A DNA stretch of 64,000 nucleotides. Origin: Virgibacillus phasianinus. GTDB taxonomy: Bacteria; Bacillota; Bacilli; Bacillales; Amphibacillaceae. Below are positions 32,787 to 42,058 of this stretch, one piece after another (position 1 is the stretch's first letter; each line of letters begins with the position of its first letter). A model generated the notes under the pieces. The model was given only the letters and a program-made list of their open reading frames with translations, did not search any database and had not been told where the DNA came from. The stretch lies in the NCBI RefSeq assembly GCF_002216775.1, contig NZ_CP022315.1, positions 2,418,001 to 2,482,000 on the forward strand, given 5' to 3'. Made by a program: the position numbers and the translations under genes.

Positions 32787-33331
32787 CGCAGTTGATATAA
32801 ACTGCGATGTAACTAAAATTATGTTTGGCACCACGACGGCCGCTGCTTAAAAAACACTCGCTTTCATGGCCTCCCCTTACGATGAGGGGACTGAAAAAGG
32901 TATAGTTAATACACAAATATGTGGATCTATCATCGCATCTTGAATATACTGCGCGCACCTTAGGGCGAGTGCCGAGTCTCCTTGCCCCGGCAAGGGGTAG
33001 CCGACGTTGCCCGCAAAGGGCGGTTTTAGTCGGGCCTCATTAACTGCCGTCCTGCGGGGTCTCGCCGATCTCTCACTTCCCGCAGTACAAGGAAAGCTTC
33101 CCTGAATAGGCATCGCACGAAGAAAAAGTGCATTTCTTTTTCGAGGAGTCTCCGTATATTCAAGATGCTAAGTAAAAGTGAAAAACTAAATTAAAATCCG
33201 CCACTTTTTCAGTGCCCTTCCTTGCCCCGGCAAAAGGGCTTAAACCGTGCCGGGGCAAGGAGGCTCATCAGCTGCCCACGGAAAGCGCAGTGTTTTTTAA
33301 GCAGCGGCCGCCAAGATATCAAACATGATTT
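32787..33331 (-). mobile_element. non-coding element with terminal inverted repeats, copy 2 (core inverted)
   Basis: The left flank (32787-32820) is the same as in copy 1 and the same way round. The terminal repeats lie at 32821-32864 and 33282-33326. Between them the core segment 32823-33220 is the reverse complement of 14918-15320. Copy 1 has an extra stretch, about 14731-14917, that is mostly missing here. Two GC-rich CCTTGCCCCGGCAA-type palindromes lie near 32970-32996 and 33221-33261. No transposase is present. The rest of 32712-33463 shows nothing. Confidence 0.7.
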
Positions 33332-33472
33332 TTAGGTACGTCTCAGTTTATGGATTTTGTGTCAAAAACAACAATCTTTTAGGAAAAAACTCTTTCTTAA
33401 TCCCATTTTCTACACATAGGACAGCTCTCCCCGCGAATATAATTAAGAAATGATGGCAAGGGGATGGGTGAC

Positions 33473-34429
33473 GTGGCACAAAAGGTTTTATTATTTGGGG
33501 ATATTGGGATAGATGACACTGTTTCACTGATTTATGCGTACTTAAATGATCAGATTGAAATAGTCGGGGTTGTAGCTGATTATGGCAATGTACCACGGGA
33601 AAAGGCGCTTGCTAATGTACGGTATATTAAAGAGCTGTTTGATATACCTGATAAGCCGGCTGTTATCAGTGGTGCTGAGATGCCTATGACAGGAGAAGTG
33701 CCAACGTTTTTTCCGGAAATTCATGGAGAATATGGGCTTGGCCCAATTGTTCCACCAACAGTTTCAGATTACCAGACGGAAAACTTTTTTGAGATTGTCA
33801 ACATCATTGAAAAATACCAGGATGATGATTTACTAATCGTTAATATTGGCAGACTTACTTCGCTTGCCAGCCTATTTATTTTATACAAATCATTGATGAA
33901 GAAAATAAAAGGTTTTTACATTATGGGTGGTGCATTCTGGGTTCCTGGTAATGTTACTTCTGTGTCAGAGGCTAATTTCTATTCCGACCCTATTGCTGCC
34001 AAGCTTGTTTTGGAAAATGCTCAAAATGTAACCATCATCCCATTAAACGTAACACTGCAAGCTATTGTAACACCGCAAATGGTGGATTATATTGCTGACA
34101 TAGGAAAAGCAAAAATTATCAAACCAATGTTGGATTACTATTATAACTTTTACAAGAACCGTAATCCATCCATCCAAGGAAGTCCCATGCACGACGTACT
34201 GACGTTAATGGCAACTATCCACGAGGACATGCTGACATTTGATACACTGCCTGTTACAATTGTCCAATTGAGGAAAGGTGTTGCACGGGGGCAGAGCATA
34301 GCAGATATTCGCCCATATATAAATAACGAGGAGAATGAGAAAAGAAAGCAATATCGAATTGCTTTTCAACTCGATTATAGCAAATTTTATACCAACTTTA
34401 TGACGGTGATGACGGGAGGGAACACGTGA
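33473..34429 (+). CDS. nucleoside hydrolase-like protein
   Basis: About 318 residues of the inosine-uridine nucleoside hydrolase fold, which cleaves ribonucleosides to base and ribose. The calcium-site motif DTDPGxDD appears as FGDIGIDD, so GIDD is kept but the first Asp, the usual catalytic base, is Phe. YIMGGAFWVPGNVT and MHDVLT further on fit the fold. AAGGGG at 33458-33463 favours the GTG at 33473; the ATG at 33464 touches that site. Because of the changed motif the substrate and even the activity are uncertain. Confidence 0.75.
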   Translation: MAQKVLLFGDIGIDDTVSLIYAYLNDQIEIVGVVADYGNVPREKALANVRYIKELFDIPDKPAVISGAEMPMTGEVPTFFPEIHGEYGLGPIVPPTVSDYQTENFFEIVNIIEKYQDDDLLIVNIGRLTSLASLFILYKSLMKKIKGFYIMGGAFWVPGNVTSVSEANFYSDPIAAKLVLENAQNVTIIPLNVTLQAIVTPQMVDYIADIGKAKIIKPMLDYYYNFYKNRNPSIQGSPMHDVLTLMATIHEDMLTFDTLPVTIVQLRKGVARGQSIADIRPYINNEENEKRKQYRIAFQLDYSKFYTNFMTVMTGGNT

Positions 34430-34497
34430 TTAATTGCCAATGTTACGAAAGAATCTGTTACCATAGTGATAGAGAAGATTAACGATGAGGTGGAAAC

Positions 34498-35094
34498 TTG
34501 GATATACTGCAGGCAATTAAACAAAGAAGATCGATACATAGTTTTACTGACGAAGAAGTGCCTTTGGACAGGCTAAAGGAGATCTTTACCTATGGTTCCT
34601 ATGCACCAACCCATTATATGAAAGAACCGTGGCAAATTAAACTCTACCAGGAACAGGGGAAGGCCCCTTTTGTTAATAAAATCATCGAAAGCTACCAGCG
34701 TATTGGAATGTTAAAAACTACTGATGATGCCAAAACAGTGAAAATGGTAGATTCGATGAAAAATTTTTTATTACATATCCCGCATCATGCGTTGATTTAT
34801 TATACAAAGGAGGCTGATCAGGTTCGTGTTGAGGAAGAAAGTGCCGCAGTTAGTGCATTCATTCAGAACGCCCAACTAGCCGGCTGGGAACTCGGTGTTG
34901 GGATGCTCTGGACAATTACACCATTTATGCATGATCCTGGATTTGTCCAAGCAATTGGATTGGATGAAGAACAGCACAAAATAGCCGCCGTCCTGCAAAT
35001 CGGTTATCCGAAACATGTACCAAGAAATAAAGGACGTACACCAATTGAGCAAAAACTTGAGATAATAAAAGGGGACAGTCCCCCATCGCTTTAA
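34498..35094 (+). CDS. nitroreductase family protein
   Basis: A 198-residue FMN-binding nitroreductase-like protein: IKQRRSIHSFTDEEVP (7-22) is the typical N-terminal FMN motif, and SAFIQNAQLAGWELGVGMLW lies in the dimer core. The TTG start follows ATGAGGTGG. The last seven residues (GDSPPSL) are encoded by the left arm of a long palindromic repeat (35071-35122), so the gene end was probably altered by that repeat. The substrate is unknown. Confidence 0.82.
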   Translation: MDILQAIKQRRSIHSFTDEEVPLDRLKEIFTYGSYAPTHYMKEPWQIKLYQEQGKAPFVNKIIESYQRIGMLKTTDDAKTVKMVDSMKNFLLHIPHHALIYYTKEADQVRVEEESAAVSAFIQNAQLAGWELGVGMLWTITPFMHDPGFVQAIGLDEEQHKIAAVLQIGYPKHVPRNKGRTPIEQKLEIIKGDSPPSL

Positions 35095-35122
35095 CGCGTT
35101 AGCGTGGCGGGGGACTGTCCCC
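35071..35122. repeat. GGGGACAGTCCCC-type palindrome, acting as terminator
   Basis: Left arm 35071-35084 and right arm 35109-35122 are perfect complements (14 bp). An inner CGCTTTAACG/CGTTAGCG adds to the stem. The stop codon of the nitroreductase gene is inside. On the minus strand the stem is followed by TTTTATTATC, so it also serves as terminator of ptsI, whose stop lies 7 nt away. Confidence 0.85.
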
Positions 35123-35128
35123 ATTATG

Positions 35129-36840
35129 TTACTCTGTTTTCTCTTTCACAAATGCTACTACTTCTTCTGTGGTTCCCATGGAAAGCAATGTTTCTTTGTG
35201 GGATTGCATGTCTTTTTTTGATAACTGACGAAGCTGGGTTCTGGCTGGTAAGATAGATGTGGCACTCATGCTGAATTCGTCCAGTCCAAGTCCTAGTAAA
35301 ATTGGAATGGCAATTGGATCACCAGCCATTTCGCCACACATGCCAACCCATTTCCCTTCGGCGTGCGCTGCTTCAATTACATGATGTACCAGGTTTAATA
35401 TTGCGGGATGGTATGGCTGGTATAAATAAGAAACTTGTTCATTCATGCGATCAGCGGCCATTGTATACTGAATCAAATCATTTGTACCGACACTAAAGAA
35501 ATCTACCTCTTTTGCAAACTGTTTAGCAGTAACTGCGGTTGATGGAATTTCCACCATAATGCCGACCTCAATTTGATCAGAAACGTCTGTACCTTCATTT
35601 ATCAGATTTTCCTTTTCGTCCAATAAAATAGCTTTGGCTTGCCTGAATTCTTCCAGTGTAGCAATCATCGGGAACATCACTTTTAAGTTGCCATGTACAC
35701 TTGCCCGAAGCAAGGCGCGTAATTGTGTACGGAAAATTGATTCATTTTCTAAACAGAAGCGAATTGCACGGAATCCTAGGAATGGATTCATTTCTTTCGG
35801 CAGATCTAAATAGCTTAATTCCTTATCGCCACCTATATCTAATGTCCGAACCACAACAGGTTTGTCTCCCATTTTTTCCAGTACCGATTTATACGCATCA
35901 TATTGTTCATCTTCAGTTGGAAGCTGGCTTTTTCCCATGTATAGAAACTCTGTCCGATAAAGTCCAATACCCTCGCCCCCATTATTTAGGACACCATCCA
36001 CATCCTCGGGTGTACCAATATTAGCAGCTAATTCAACGTGTTCGCCCTCAGATGTTACAGTTGATTCATCCTTTAATTTGGCCCATACAGACTTCTGTGC
36101 TTCGTATTCTGCCTGCTTTACTTTATAGGATTCTATTTCTTCCTCACTCGGATTAATTAATACAACACCATTCATGCCGTCGACGATAAGGAAGTCATCC
36201 TGCTGGATTTCCTGCGTGCTTTCTTTTGTGCCTACAACAGCAGGAATTTCCAGTGATCTAGCCATGATAGCTGAATGGGAGGTTCTTCCCCAATGTCTGT
36301 TGCAAAGCCCTTAACAAACTCGCGATTTAATTGTGCCGTATCAGAAGGTGTCAGGTCTTCTGCGATGACGATTACTTCCTCATCGATTAAGGCAGGATCA
36401 GGAAATGTAACATTTAGTAAATGAGCCATTACACGTTTTGTTACATCCTGAATATCCGCTGCACGCTCACGCATGTATTCATTATCCATGTTTTTAAACA
36501 TGTCGATAAACATGTCAGCAGTTTCCTGTAATGCTGCTTCGGCCATTTCATTATCAGTTGTAATTTTCTCTTTGATTGGTTTGATTAATTCCGGGTCGCT
36601 TAAGACGAGCAGATGTGCTGAAAATATTTCGGCATGCTCGTCCCCAATTTCCCGTTTAGCATGCGCTTTAATTTTTTCTAATTCTGTTTTTGATTGCTCT
36701 AGCGCATGATCCAGCCGTTCAATTTCCTCATTCGGATTATCGATTGGCTTTTTCTCAAATGAAAGATCTGGTGTAACCAATTGATACGCTTTCGCAATCG
36801 CTATTCCACTCGAAGCAGCTATTCCTTGAATCTGTTTCAT
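35129..36840 (-). pseudogene. ptsI: PTS enzyme I, interrupted by a one-base frameshift
   Basis: Enzyme I passes phosphate from PEP to HPr. The first frame (36840 down) gives 195 normal residues, then leaves the family at FATDIG. The second frame (down to 35129) resumes at [14 protein letters not shown] and covers the PEP-binding C-terminal part, with [12 protein letters not shown] and MCGEMAGD. One G is missing in the G-run read from the C4 at 36288-36291. Restoring it gives [13 protein letters not shown], with the phosphorylated His at 189, and a 570-residue protein, the normal length. ptsH is not upstream. It may be a sequencing error or a true loss. Confidence 0.9.
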
Positions 36841-36884
36841 AATCTATGTCCAACCCTTCAATTTTTATTTCATATCCACCCTCC

Positions 36885-36914
36885 ATTTTACCCTTAAAAA
36901 CATAGTCGTTTCAA
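36885..36914 (-). promoter_or_regulatory. promoter of ptsI
   Basis: Read on the minus strand: -35 TTGAAA (36914-36909), an 18-nt spacer and -10 TAAAAT (36890-36885). Downstream of it GGAGGGTGG precedes ATG-AAA-TAA, a possible two-codon leader frame; the ribosome site of ptsI itself is weak. Confidence 0.55.
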
Positions 36915-36946
36915 GGGATTGGGCATGTATATAACTGGAAAGTGCC

Positions 36947-36962
36947 TTGCAAACGCTTACTT
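36947..36962 (-). promoter_or_regulatory. candidate catabolite-responsive (cre) site
   Basis: TTGCAAACGCTTACTT differs from the CcpA consensus WTGNAANCGNWWNCAW at one position. It lies about 110 nt upstream of ptsI and overlaps the stop of the lipase-like gene. The assignment rests on motif likeness only. Confidence 0.35.
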
Positions 36963-37883
36963 TGATGATTGGTTCATTTGATCACGTAACCAGTGGAATA
37001 GAAGATTAAAAACCTCTTCCTTGTTCAGCTCGTTCAGGATTTCATGCCGTCCATCATGGAAAAACATGGATGCTATATTTTCTAAACCGGCTTTTTCATA
37101 TAACTGTGCTGTCTTCCACACTCCTTTAGCGTAATCACCAACAGGGTCGGCATCCCCACTGACCAGAAGCATTGGCAAATCTTTACGAACAGCTTCGTTG
37201 CGCCGTTTATCCTGAATTGTTTTTATTCCATCCATCAGGTCATAGAAGAATCTTGCTTTCGGTACAAAGCCACAATAAGGGTCATCGATATAGGATTGTA
37301 CCATTTTCTGGTCGCGTGTTAGCCAATCAAATGTAGTATGCATATCATCTACCTTTTTGTTATATGAACCGAATGTTAATGCATTCATAAGTTTTGTTTC
37401 TTCCTTTGGTGGCAATACAGCGGCTACTTGTTTACCAGCTAATGATTGGAATTTAGGAAAATAGCCTGTACCAGAAAGAATCACACCATCAACTTCTTGG
37501 CTGTACTTTTGGATATAGGCGCGGGATAAAAAGGATCCCATACTGTGCCCAACTAAATATACTGGAGTGTCCGGATATTCCTTTTTGATTTCCAGCGTAA
37601 CCTCGAAAAGATCGTTGGTAACCTTTTCAAAACCATTTTCGTCAGCAAAATACCCAAGTGATCCTTGTTTCTCACCAGTTTGACCATGCCCGCGGTGGTC
37701 ATTTCCAAATACCGCTATGTTATTTTCAACCAGATAGTTGCTGAATGGATGGTACCGATTAATATGTTCAGCCATACCATGTGCCAGTTGAACGATTGCC
37801 TTAGGCTTTTGATTTGGGTTGAACCATTTTTTTACATAGATTTCAACATCATCATACATTGATAACCAAAAGTCTTTTTCCAT
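36957..37883 (-). CDS. alpha/beta hydrolase, monoacylglycerol lipase/lysophospholipase type
   Basis: A 308-residue alpha/beta hydrolase. The oxyanion-hole region is VQLAHGMAEH (about 31-40), the nucleophile elbow VGHSMGSF has Ser near 115, the acid is in SGDADPVGDY and the His in FHDGRHEIL. FGNDHRGHGQT is typical of the monoacylglycerol lipase/YtpA group. No signal peptide, so cytoplasmic. It is transcribed towards ptsI with 116 nt between. Confidence 0.85.
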   Translation of the reverse strand: MEKDFWLSMYDDVEIYVKKWFNPNQKPKAIVQLAHGMAEHINRYHPFSNYLVENNIAVFGNDHRGHGQTGEKQGSLGYFADENGFEKVTNDLFEVTLEIKKEYPDTPVYLVGHSMGSFLSRAYIQKYSQEVDGVILSGTGYFPKFQSLAGKQVAAVLPPKEETKLMNALTFGSYNKKVDDMHTTFDWLTRDQKMVQSYIDDPYCGFVPKARFFYDLMDGIKTIQDKRRNEAVRKDLPMLLVSGDADPVGDYAKGVWKTAQLYEKAGLENIASMFFHDGRHEILNELNKEEVFNLLFHWLRDQMNQSSK

Positions 37884-37977
37884 TATTATTCATCCTTTTC
37901 TACAAGTTATTGTTCTTTCTATGATAAAGTGAAAGAGACGTTACGTCCAAAATATAGCAATGTTATTTTAAATAAAC

Positions 37978-38014
37978 TTGCTAAAATAACTGAAATTATG
38001 CTAAAGTATAGATA
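37978..38014 (+). promoter_or_regulatory. promoter of secG
   Basis: TTGCTA near 37979, an 18-nt spacer and an extended -10 TATGC-TAAAGT near 37998-38008, some 45 nt before secG. Confidence 0.5.
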
Positions 38015-38054
38015 GAACTTTGTACGTTTATGACTACGGGGGTGTCATCATAAC

Positions 38055-38288
38055 ATGATAGATATAGTAAATATTGTCCTAGTAATTGATGCTATTATTA
38101 TGATCGTTTTAGTTGTTTTACAATCAGGTAAAAGTGAAGGATTATCTGGAGCAATTTCAGGTGGTGCGGAACAACTATTTGGTAAACAGAAGGCACGTGG
38201 TGTTGATTTAATTTTACACCGAGGCACTGTAATAACTGGAACATTGTTTTTTATATTAGCTTTCTTAAGTGCATATGTTTTACAATAG
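38055..38288 (+). CDS. secG: preprotein translocase subunit SecG
   Basis: A 77-residue component of SecYEG with two membrane helices (about 3-22 and 55-76) and the conserved [22 protein letters not shown] between them. ACGGGGGTG lies upstream of the ATG. It heads the conserved secG-est-rnr-smpB-ssrA order and is followed by a stem-loop. Confidence 0.97.
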   Translation: MIDIVNIVLVIDAIIMIVLVVLQSGKSEGLSGAISGGAEQLFGKQKARGVDLILHRGTVITGTLFFILAFLSAYVLQ

Positions 38289-38297
38289 ACAATTAAG

Positions 38298-38322
38298 CCC
38301 TTATCGCGTTTGGTGATAAGGG
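38298..38322 (+). terminator. stem-loop after secG
   Basis: CCCTTATC (38298-38305) pairs with GATAAGGG (38315-38322). The tail ATTATTTA is only weakly T-rich, so termination is likely partial. Confidence 0.6.
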
Positions 38323-38380
38323 ATTATTTATGTATAGAAGGTAATAATAAGATTACATGGATCAAAGGAGAATTATCACG

Positions 38381-39124
38381 ATGAAAATTAAGGAACCAAA
38401 GGCATTTACATTTGAATCAGGAAAACGGGCGGTATTATTATTGCACGGTTTTACCGGTCATACTGCGGATGTTCGTATGCTTGGACGTTATTTAGAAAAA
38501 CAAGGGTACACCTGTCACGCCCCAATTTACAGGGGACATGGCAAACCACCTGAGGAACTGATTGACGCTACACCTGAACAATGGTGGGCAGATGTTATGG
38601 AGGCCTATCATCATTTAAAAGAACTTGGTCATTCGGAGATTGCTGTGGTTGGATTGTCGCTTGGCGGTGTCCTTGGTCTAAAATTGGCTTATTCGGAACA
38701 AGTAAAAGGTGTAATTCCGATGTGTGCCCCGATGTTTTTTGATAATGAGACACAATTAACTAAAGGTTTCAAAACCTTTGCGAAGGAATACAAGCAGCTT
38801 GAAGGCAAAGACGACGATACAATAAAAGAAGAAGTTAACAGCTTAATGGATCAGTCAGCGCCAATGTTTGAACAATTAGGCAAGTTAATTACAAATGTGA
38901 AAACCAATGTCGACACCATTTATACACCAGCATTTGTTGTTCAAGCTGAGAAAGATGAAATGATTAATACAGACAGTGCTGCATATATTTATGAAAATGT
39001 CGAATCCGATCATAAGGATATAAAGTGGTACAAAGAATCTGGCCACGTTATTACACTTGATAAGGAAAAGGAACAGCTGCATGAAGATATATTAAACTTC
39101 CTGGAAAAGCTTGATTGGGAATAA
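38381..39124 (+). CDS. est: carboxylesterase Est (YvaK-like)
   Basis: A 247-residue esterase of the Est30 type. LLLHGFTGHTADVRMLGRYL (about 17-36), the nucleophile elbow GLSLGG with Ser near 94, an Asp in AEKDEMIN and a His in SGHVITLDKE form the catalytic set. The ATG at 38381 follows AAAGGAG; an earlier ATG eight codons upstream has no ribosome site. Same position as in B. subtilis between secG and rnr. The natural ester is not known. Confidence 0.93.
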   Translation: MKIKEPKAFTFESGKRAVLLLHGFTGHTADVRMLGRYLEKQGYTCHAPIYRGHGKPPEELIDATPEQWWADVMEAYHHLKELGHSEIAVVGLSLGGVLGLKLAYSEQVKGVIPMCAPMFFDNETQLTKGFKTFAKEYKQLEGKDDDTIKEEVNSLMDQSAPMFEQLGKLITNVKTNVDTIYTPAFVVQAEKDEMINTDSAAYIYENVESDHKDIKWYKESGHVITLDKEKEQLHEDILNFLEKLDWE

Positions 39125-39179
39125 TAGCTTTTGAAGCTGGTAAATTAGGGTAATACTAATAGAGAAAGAAGGTGAACAC

Positions 39180-41357
39180 ATGAATGAGACAATGATAGAC
39201 GAATTACGAAACTATTTTAAAGAAAATAATACGAAGCCATTGGCTGTTGATGAGCTTAAGGAAGCATTGAATATTGAAGGATCCGAGGAATTTAAAAGCC
39301 TGATCAAGTCGCTGAACGAACTTGAGGAGAATGGAGAACTAGTCCGTACTAGAAAAAATAGATTTGGACTGCCGGAAAAAATGAATCTGATTAAAGGCAG
39401 GATTCAAATGCATGCAAAGGGATTTGCATTTTTAATTCCTGAAAACGAAGAACAGACGGATGTATATATTCATCATTCAGATTTGGCTTCAGCGATGAAC
39501 AATGACATTGTACTGGTTCGTCTGGAGAAAAAAGATGATGCAGGCAATCGCCCTGAGGGCACAGTAATTCGAATTTTAGAACGGGCTGTCCATCAAGTAG
39601 TTGGGACATTTGAAAATAATCGTTCATTTGGGTTTGTAATTGCGGATGATAAACGGATACCAAATGATATTTTCATACCCAAGAGTAAGGCAAAAGGTGC
39701 AGTTAGCGGTCATAAGGTAATTGCTACTATCACCAAATATCCAGAAGGAGGAAAAAGTGCGGAAGGCGAAATCACCCAGATTTTAGGCCATAAGAATGAC
39801 CCGGGAATTGATATTATTTCAATTATATATAAACATGGGATTACCATTGATTTTCCGGAAGAAGTATTAGAACAGGCTGAAAACACACCTGAAACGATTT
39901 CGGAAGATGAAATGAAAAATCGGAAGGACCTGCGGGATGAAGTAACTGTAACGATTGATGGCGCTGATGCGAAAGATCTTGATGATGCGGTATCCGTAAA
40001 AAAACTCGATAACGGAAATTATAAGCTTGGTGTCTACATTGCAGATGTCAGTTACTATATGCGTGAAGGCACACCAATGGATAAGGAAGCATTTGAACGC
40101 GGAACTAGTGTTTACTTAGTTGACCGGGTTATTCCGATGATACCACACCGCCTCTCTAATGGGATTTGTTCGTTAAATCCCCAGGTAGACCGATTAACTC
40201 TGGGGTGTGAGATGGAAATAAATAATTTCGGAGAAATAATTGATCACTCGATATTTCAAAGTGTAATTCAAACCAATGAACGCATGACATACAGTGATGT
40301 AAATAAGATCTTGGTGGATAATGACGAACAAGTCCGGGAACGGTATGATGCACTTGTTCCTATGTTTGAAGCTATGGAGAAATTAGCATCCATTCTGAGG
40401 CATAAACGGGCAAAGCGTGGCGCAATTGACTTCGATTTTAAAGAGGCAAAAGTACTCGTTGATGAAAAAGGAAAGGCGGTTGATGTGGTAATCCGTGAAC
40501 GCGGGGTTGCGGAACGTTTGATTGAAGAATTTATGCTAGCAGCAAATGAGACCGTAGCAGAACATTTTCACTGGATGGATGTTCCGTTTATTCACCGGAT
40601 ACATGAGGATCCAAATGAATCAAAGCTGCAGCATTTCTTTGATTTCATTGGCGGGCTTGGCTATAAGGTGAAGGGGACAGCAAATGAAATTCATCCACAG
40701 GCATTGCAGAAGGTTCTAGATGAAGTAAAGGATACACCTGAAGAAATGATCATTTCAAAACTGATGTTACGTTCGATGCAGCAAGCTAAGTATGATCCAA
40801 ACAGTGTCGGACACTTTGGATTGGCTACTGATTTCTACACGCATTTCACTTCGCCGATTAGAAGGTATCCAGATCTAATCGTTCATCGGTTAATACGGAC
40901 CTATTTAATTGAAAAGAAAATGGACAGTGAAACAATCCGCAAATGGAAAGAGAGAATGCCGGATATTGCTCGTCATACGTCTGAAAAAGAACGAACTGCT
41001 GTCGATGCCGAACGAGATACAGACGATCTGAAGAAAGCGGAATATATGGAAGATAAAATCGGTGAAACATTCACAGGTGTGATTAGCTCTGTAACGAATT
41101 TCGGCTTGTTTGTTGAATTGGAAAATACGGTTGAAGGCCTTGTACATGTTAGTCAACTCACTGATGATTATTATCATTATGATGAACGGAATTACGCAAT
41201 GATTGGTGAACGAACTGGAAACATATACAGAATTGGTGATACGGTTGATGTTCGGGTAATTGCCGTTAACATGGATGAACACGTGGTTGATTTTGAAATG
41301 GTTGGCGGTGGAAAAAAGAGAAAGTCAAAAGGAAAAGGGAAGAACAAAAAGAAGTAA
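39180..41357 (+). CDS. rnr: ribonuclease R
   Basis: A processive 3'-5' exoribonuclease that degrades structured RNA and takes part in tmRNA-linked decay. Order: N-terminal winged-helix region (about 1-65), cold-shock-like RNA-binding domains, RNB catalytic domain with [14 protein letters not shown] near 257-270, an S1 domain ([20 protein letters not shown], about 625-645) and a Lys-rich tail. 725 residues, somewhat shorter than B. subtilis RNase R. It is followed by smpB, its functional partner. Confidence 0.96.
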   Translation: MNETMIDELRNYFKENNTKPLAVDELKEALNIEGSEEFKSLIKSLNELEENGELVRTRKNRFGLPEKMNLIKGRIQMHAKGFAFLIPENEEQTDVYIHHSDLASAMNNDIVLVRLEKKDDAGNRPEGTVIRILERAVHQVVGTFENNRSFGFVIADDKRIPNDIFIPKSKAKGAVSGHKVIATITKYPEGGKSAEGEITQILGHKNDPGIDIISIIYKHGITIDFPEEVLEQAENTPETISEDEMKNRKDLRDEVTVTIDGADAKDLDDAVSVKKLDNGNYKLGVYIADVSYYMREGTPMDKEAFERGTSVYLVDRVIPMIPHRLSNGICSLNPQVDRLTLGCEMEINNFGEIIDHSIFQSVIQTNERMTYSDVNKILVDNDEQVRERYDALVPMFEAMEKLASILRHKRAKRGAIDFDFKEAKVLVDEKGKAVDVVIRERGVAERLIEEFMLAANETVAEHFHWMDVPFIHRIHEDPNESKLQHFFDFIGGLGYKVKGTANEIHPQALQKVLDEVKDTPEEMIISKLMLRSMQQAKYDPNSVGHFGLATDFYTHFTSPIRRYPDLIVHRLIRTYLIEKKMDSETIRKWKERMPDIARHTSEKERTAVDAERDTDDLKKAEYMEDKIGETFTGVISSVTNFGLFVELENTVEGLVHVSQLTDDYYHYDERNYAMIGERTGNIYRIGDTVDVRVIAVNMDEHVVDFEMVGGGKKRKSKGKGKNKKK

Positions 41358-41485
41358 CTATACTAAACCTTTGGGCTAATTCGTTGGGCGGATTAGTCTT
41401 TTCTCTGTAATAACTCCTATTATGATTGGAAAAGTAAGGGATATTTGATAAAATAAGTGACACGCAAGTAGTAGGAGGAAACACT

Positions 41486-41950
41486 ATGCCAAAAGGACTG
41501 GGAAAAACACTCGCTCAAAATAAGAAAGCATCCCATGAATATTTTATCGAGGAGACTTATGAAGCAGGAATCGTCTTGCAAGGAACGGAAATTAAATCTA
41601 TTCGTGCCGGCCGTGTGAATATTAAAGATTCACATGCGAGGATTGATAAAGGTGAAATAAAGCTGATCAATTTGCATATCTCGACATATGAACAAGGAAA
41701 CCGGTTTAACCATGACCCAACACGAACCCGGAAATTACTGCTGCACCGAAAACAAATTGATAAGTTAATCGGCGTTACGCAGCAGCAGGGGTATGCATTA
41801 GTACCACTTAAGATCTATATTAAAAATGGCTATGCCAAAGTCCTGATTGGTGTTGGTCGCGGAAAGAAAAAATATGATAAACGGGAAGACTTAAAAAGGA
41901 AACAAATGAAACGGGACATTGACCGGGCCATCAAGGATGCAGGTAAATAG
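41486..41950 (+). CDS. smpB: SsrA-binding protein SmpB
   Basis: The tmRNA-binding protein needed for trans-translation. 154 residues with an OB-fold core ([20 protein letters not shown] and [19 protein letters not shown]) and a basic C-terminal tail ([20 protein letters not shown]) that enters the mRNA channel. GTAGGAGGAA precedes the ATG. ssrA starts 109 nt downstream. Confidence 0.98.
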   Translation: MPKGLGKTLAQNKKASHEYFIEETYEAGIVLQGTEIKSIRAGRVNIKDSHARIDKGEIKLINLHISTYEQGNRFNHDPTRTRKLLLHRKQIDKLIGVTQQQGYALVPLKIYIKNGYAKVLIGVGRGKKKYDKREDLKRKQMKRDIDRAIKDAGK

Positions 41951-42058
41951 TCCTAGGACAGGTTGCAATTTATGCTTAATATGCTATACTAGTAGTTGTA
42001 ACAATAAAGCTAACAAAATTAAATAAATGCTCATTTTTATCCGAGCGTTTCTCTTAAC

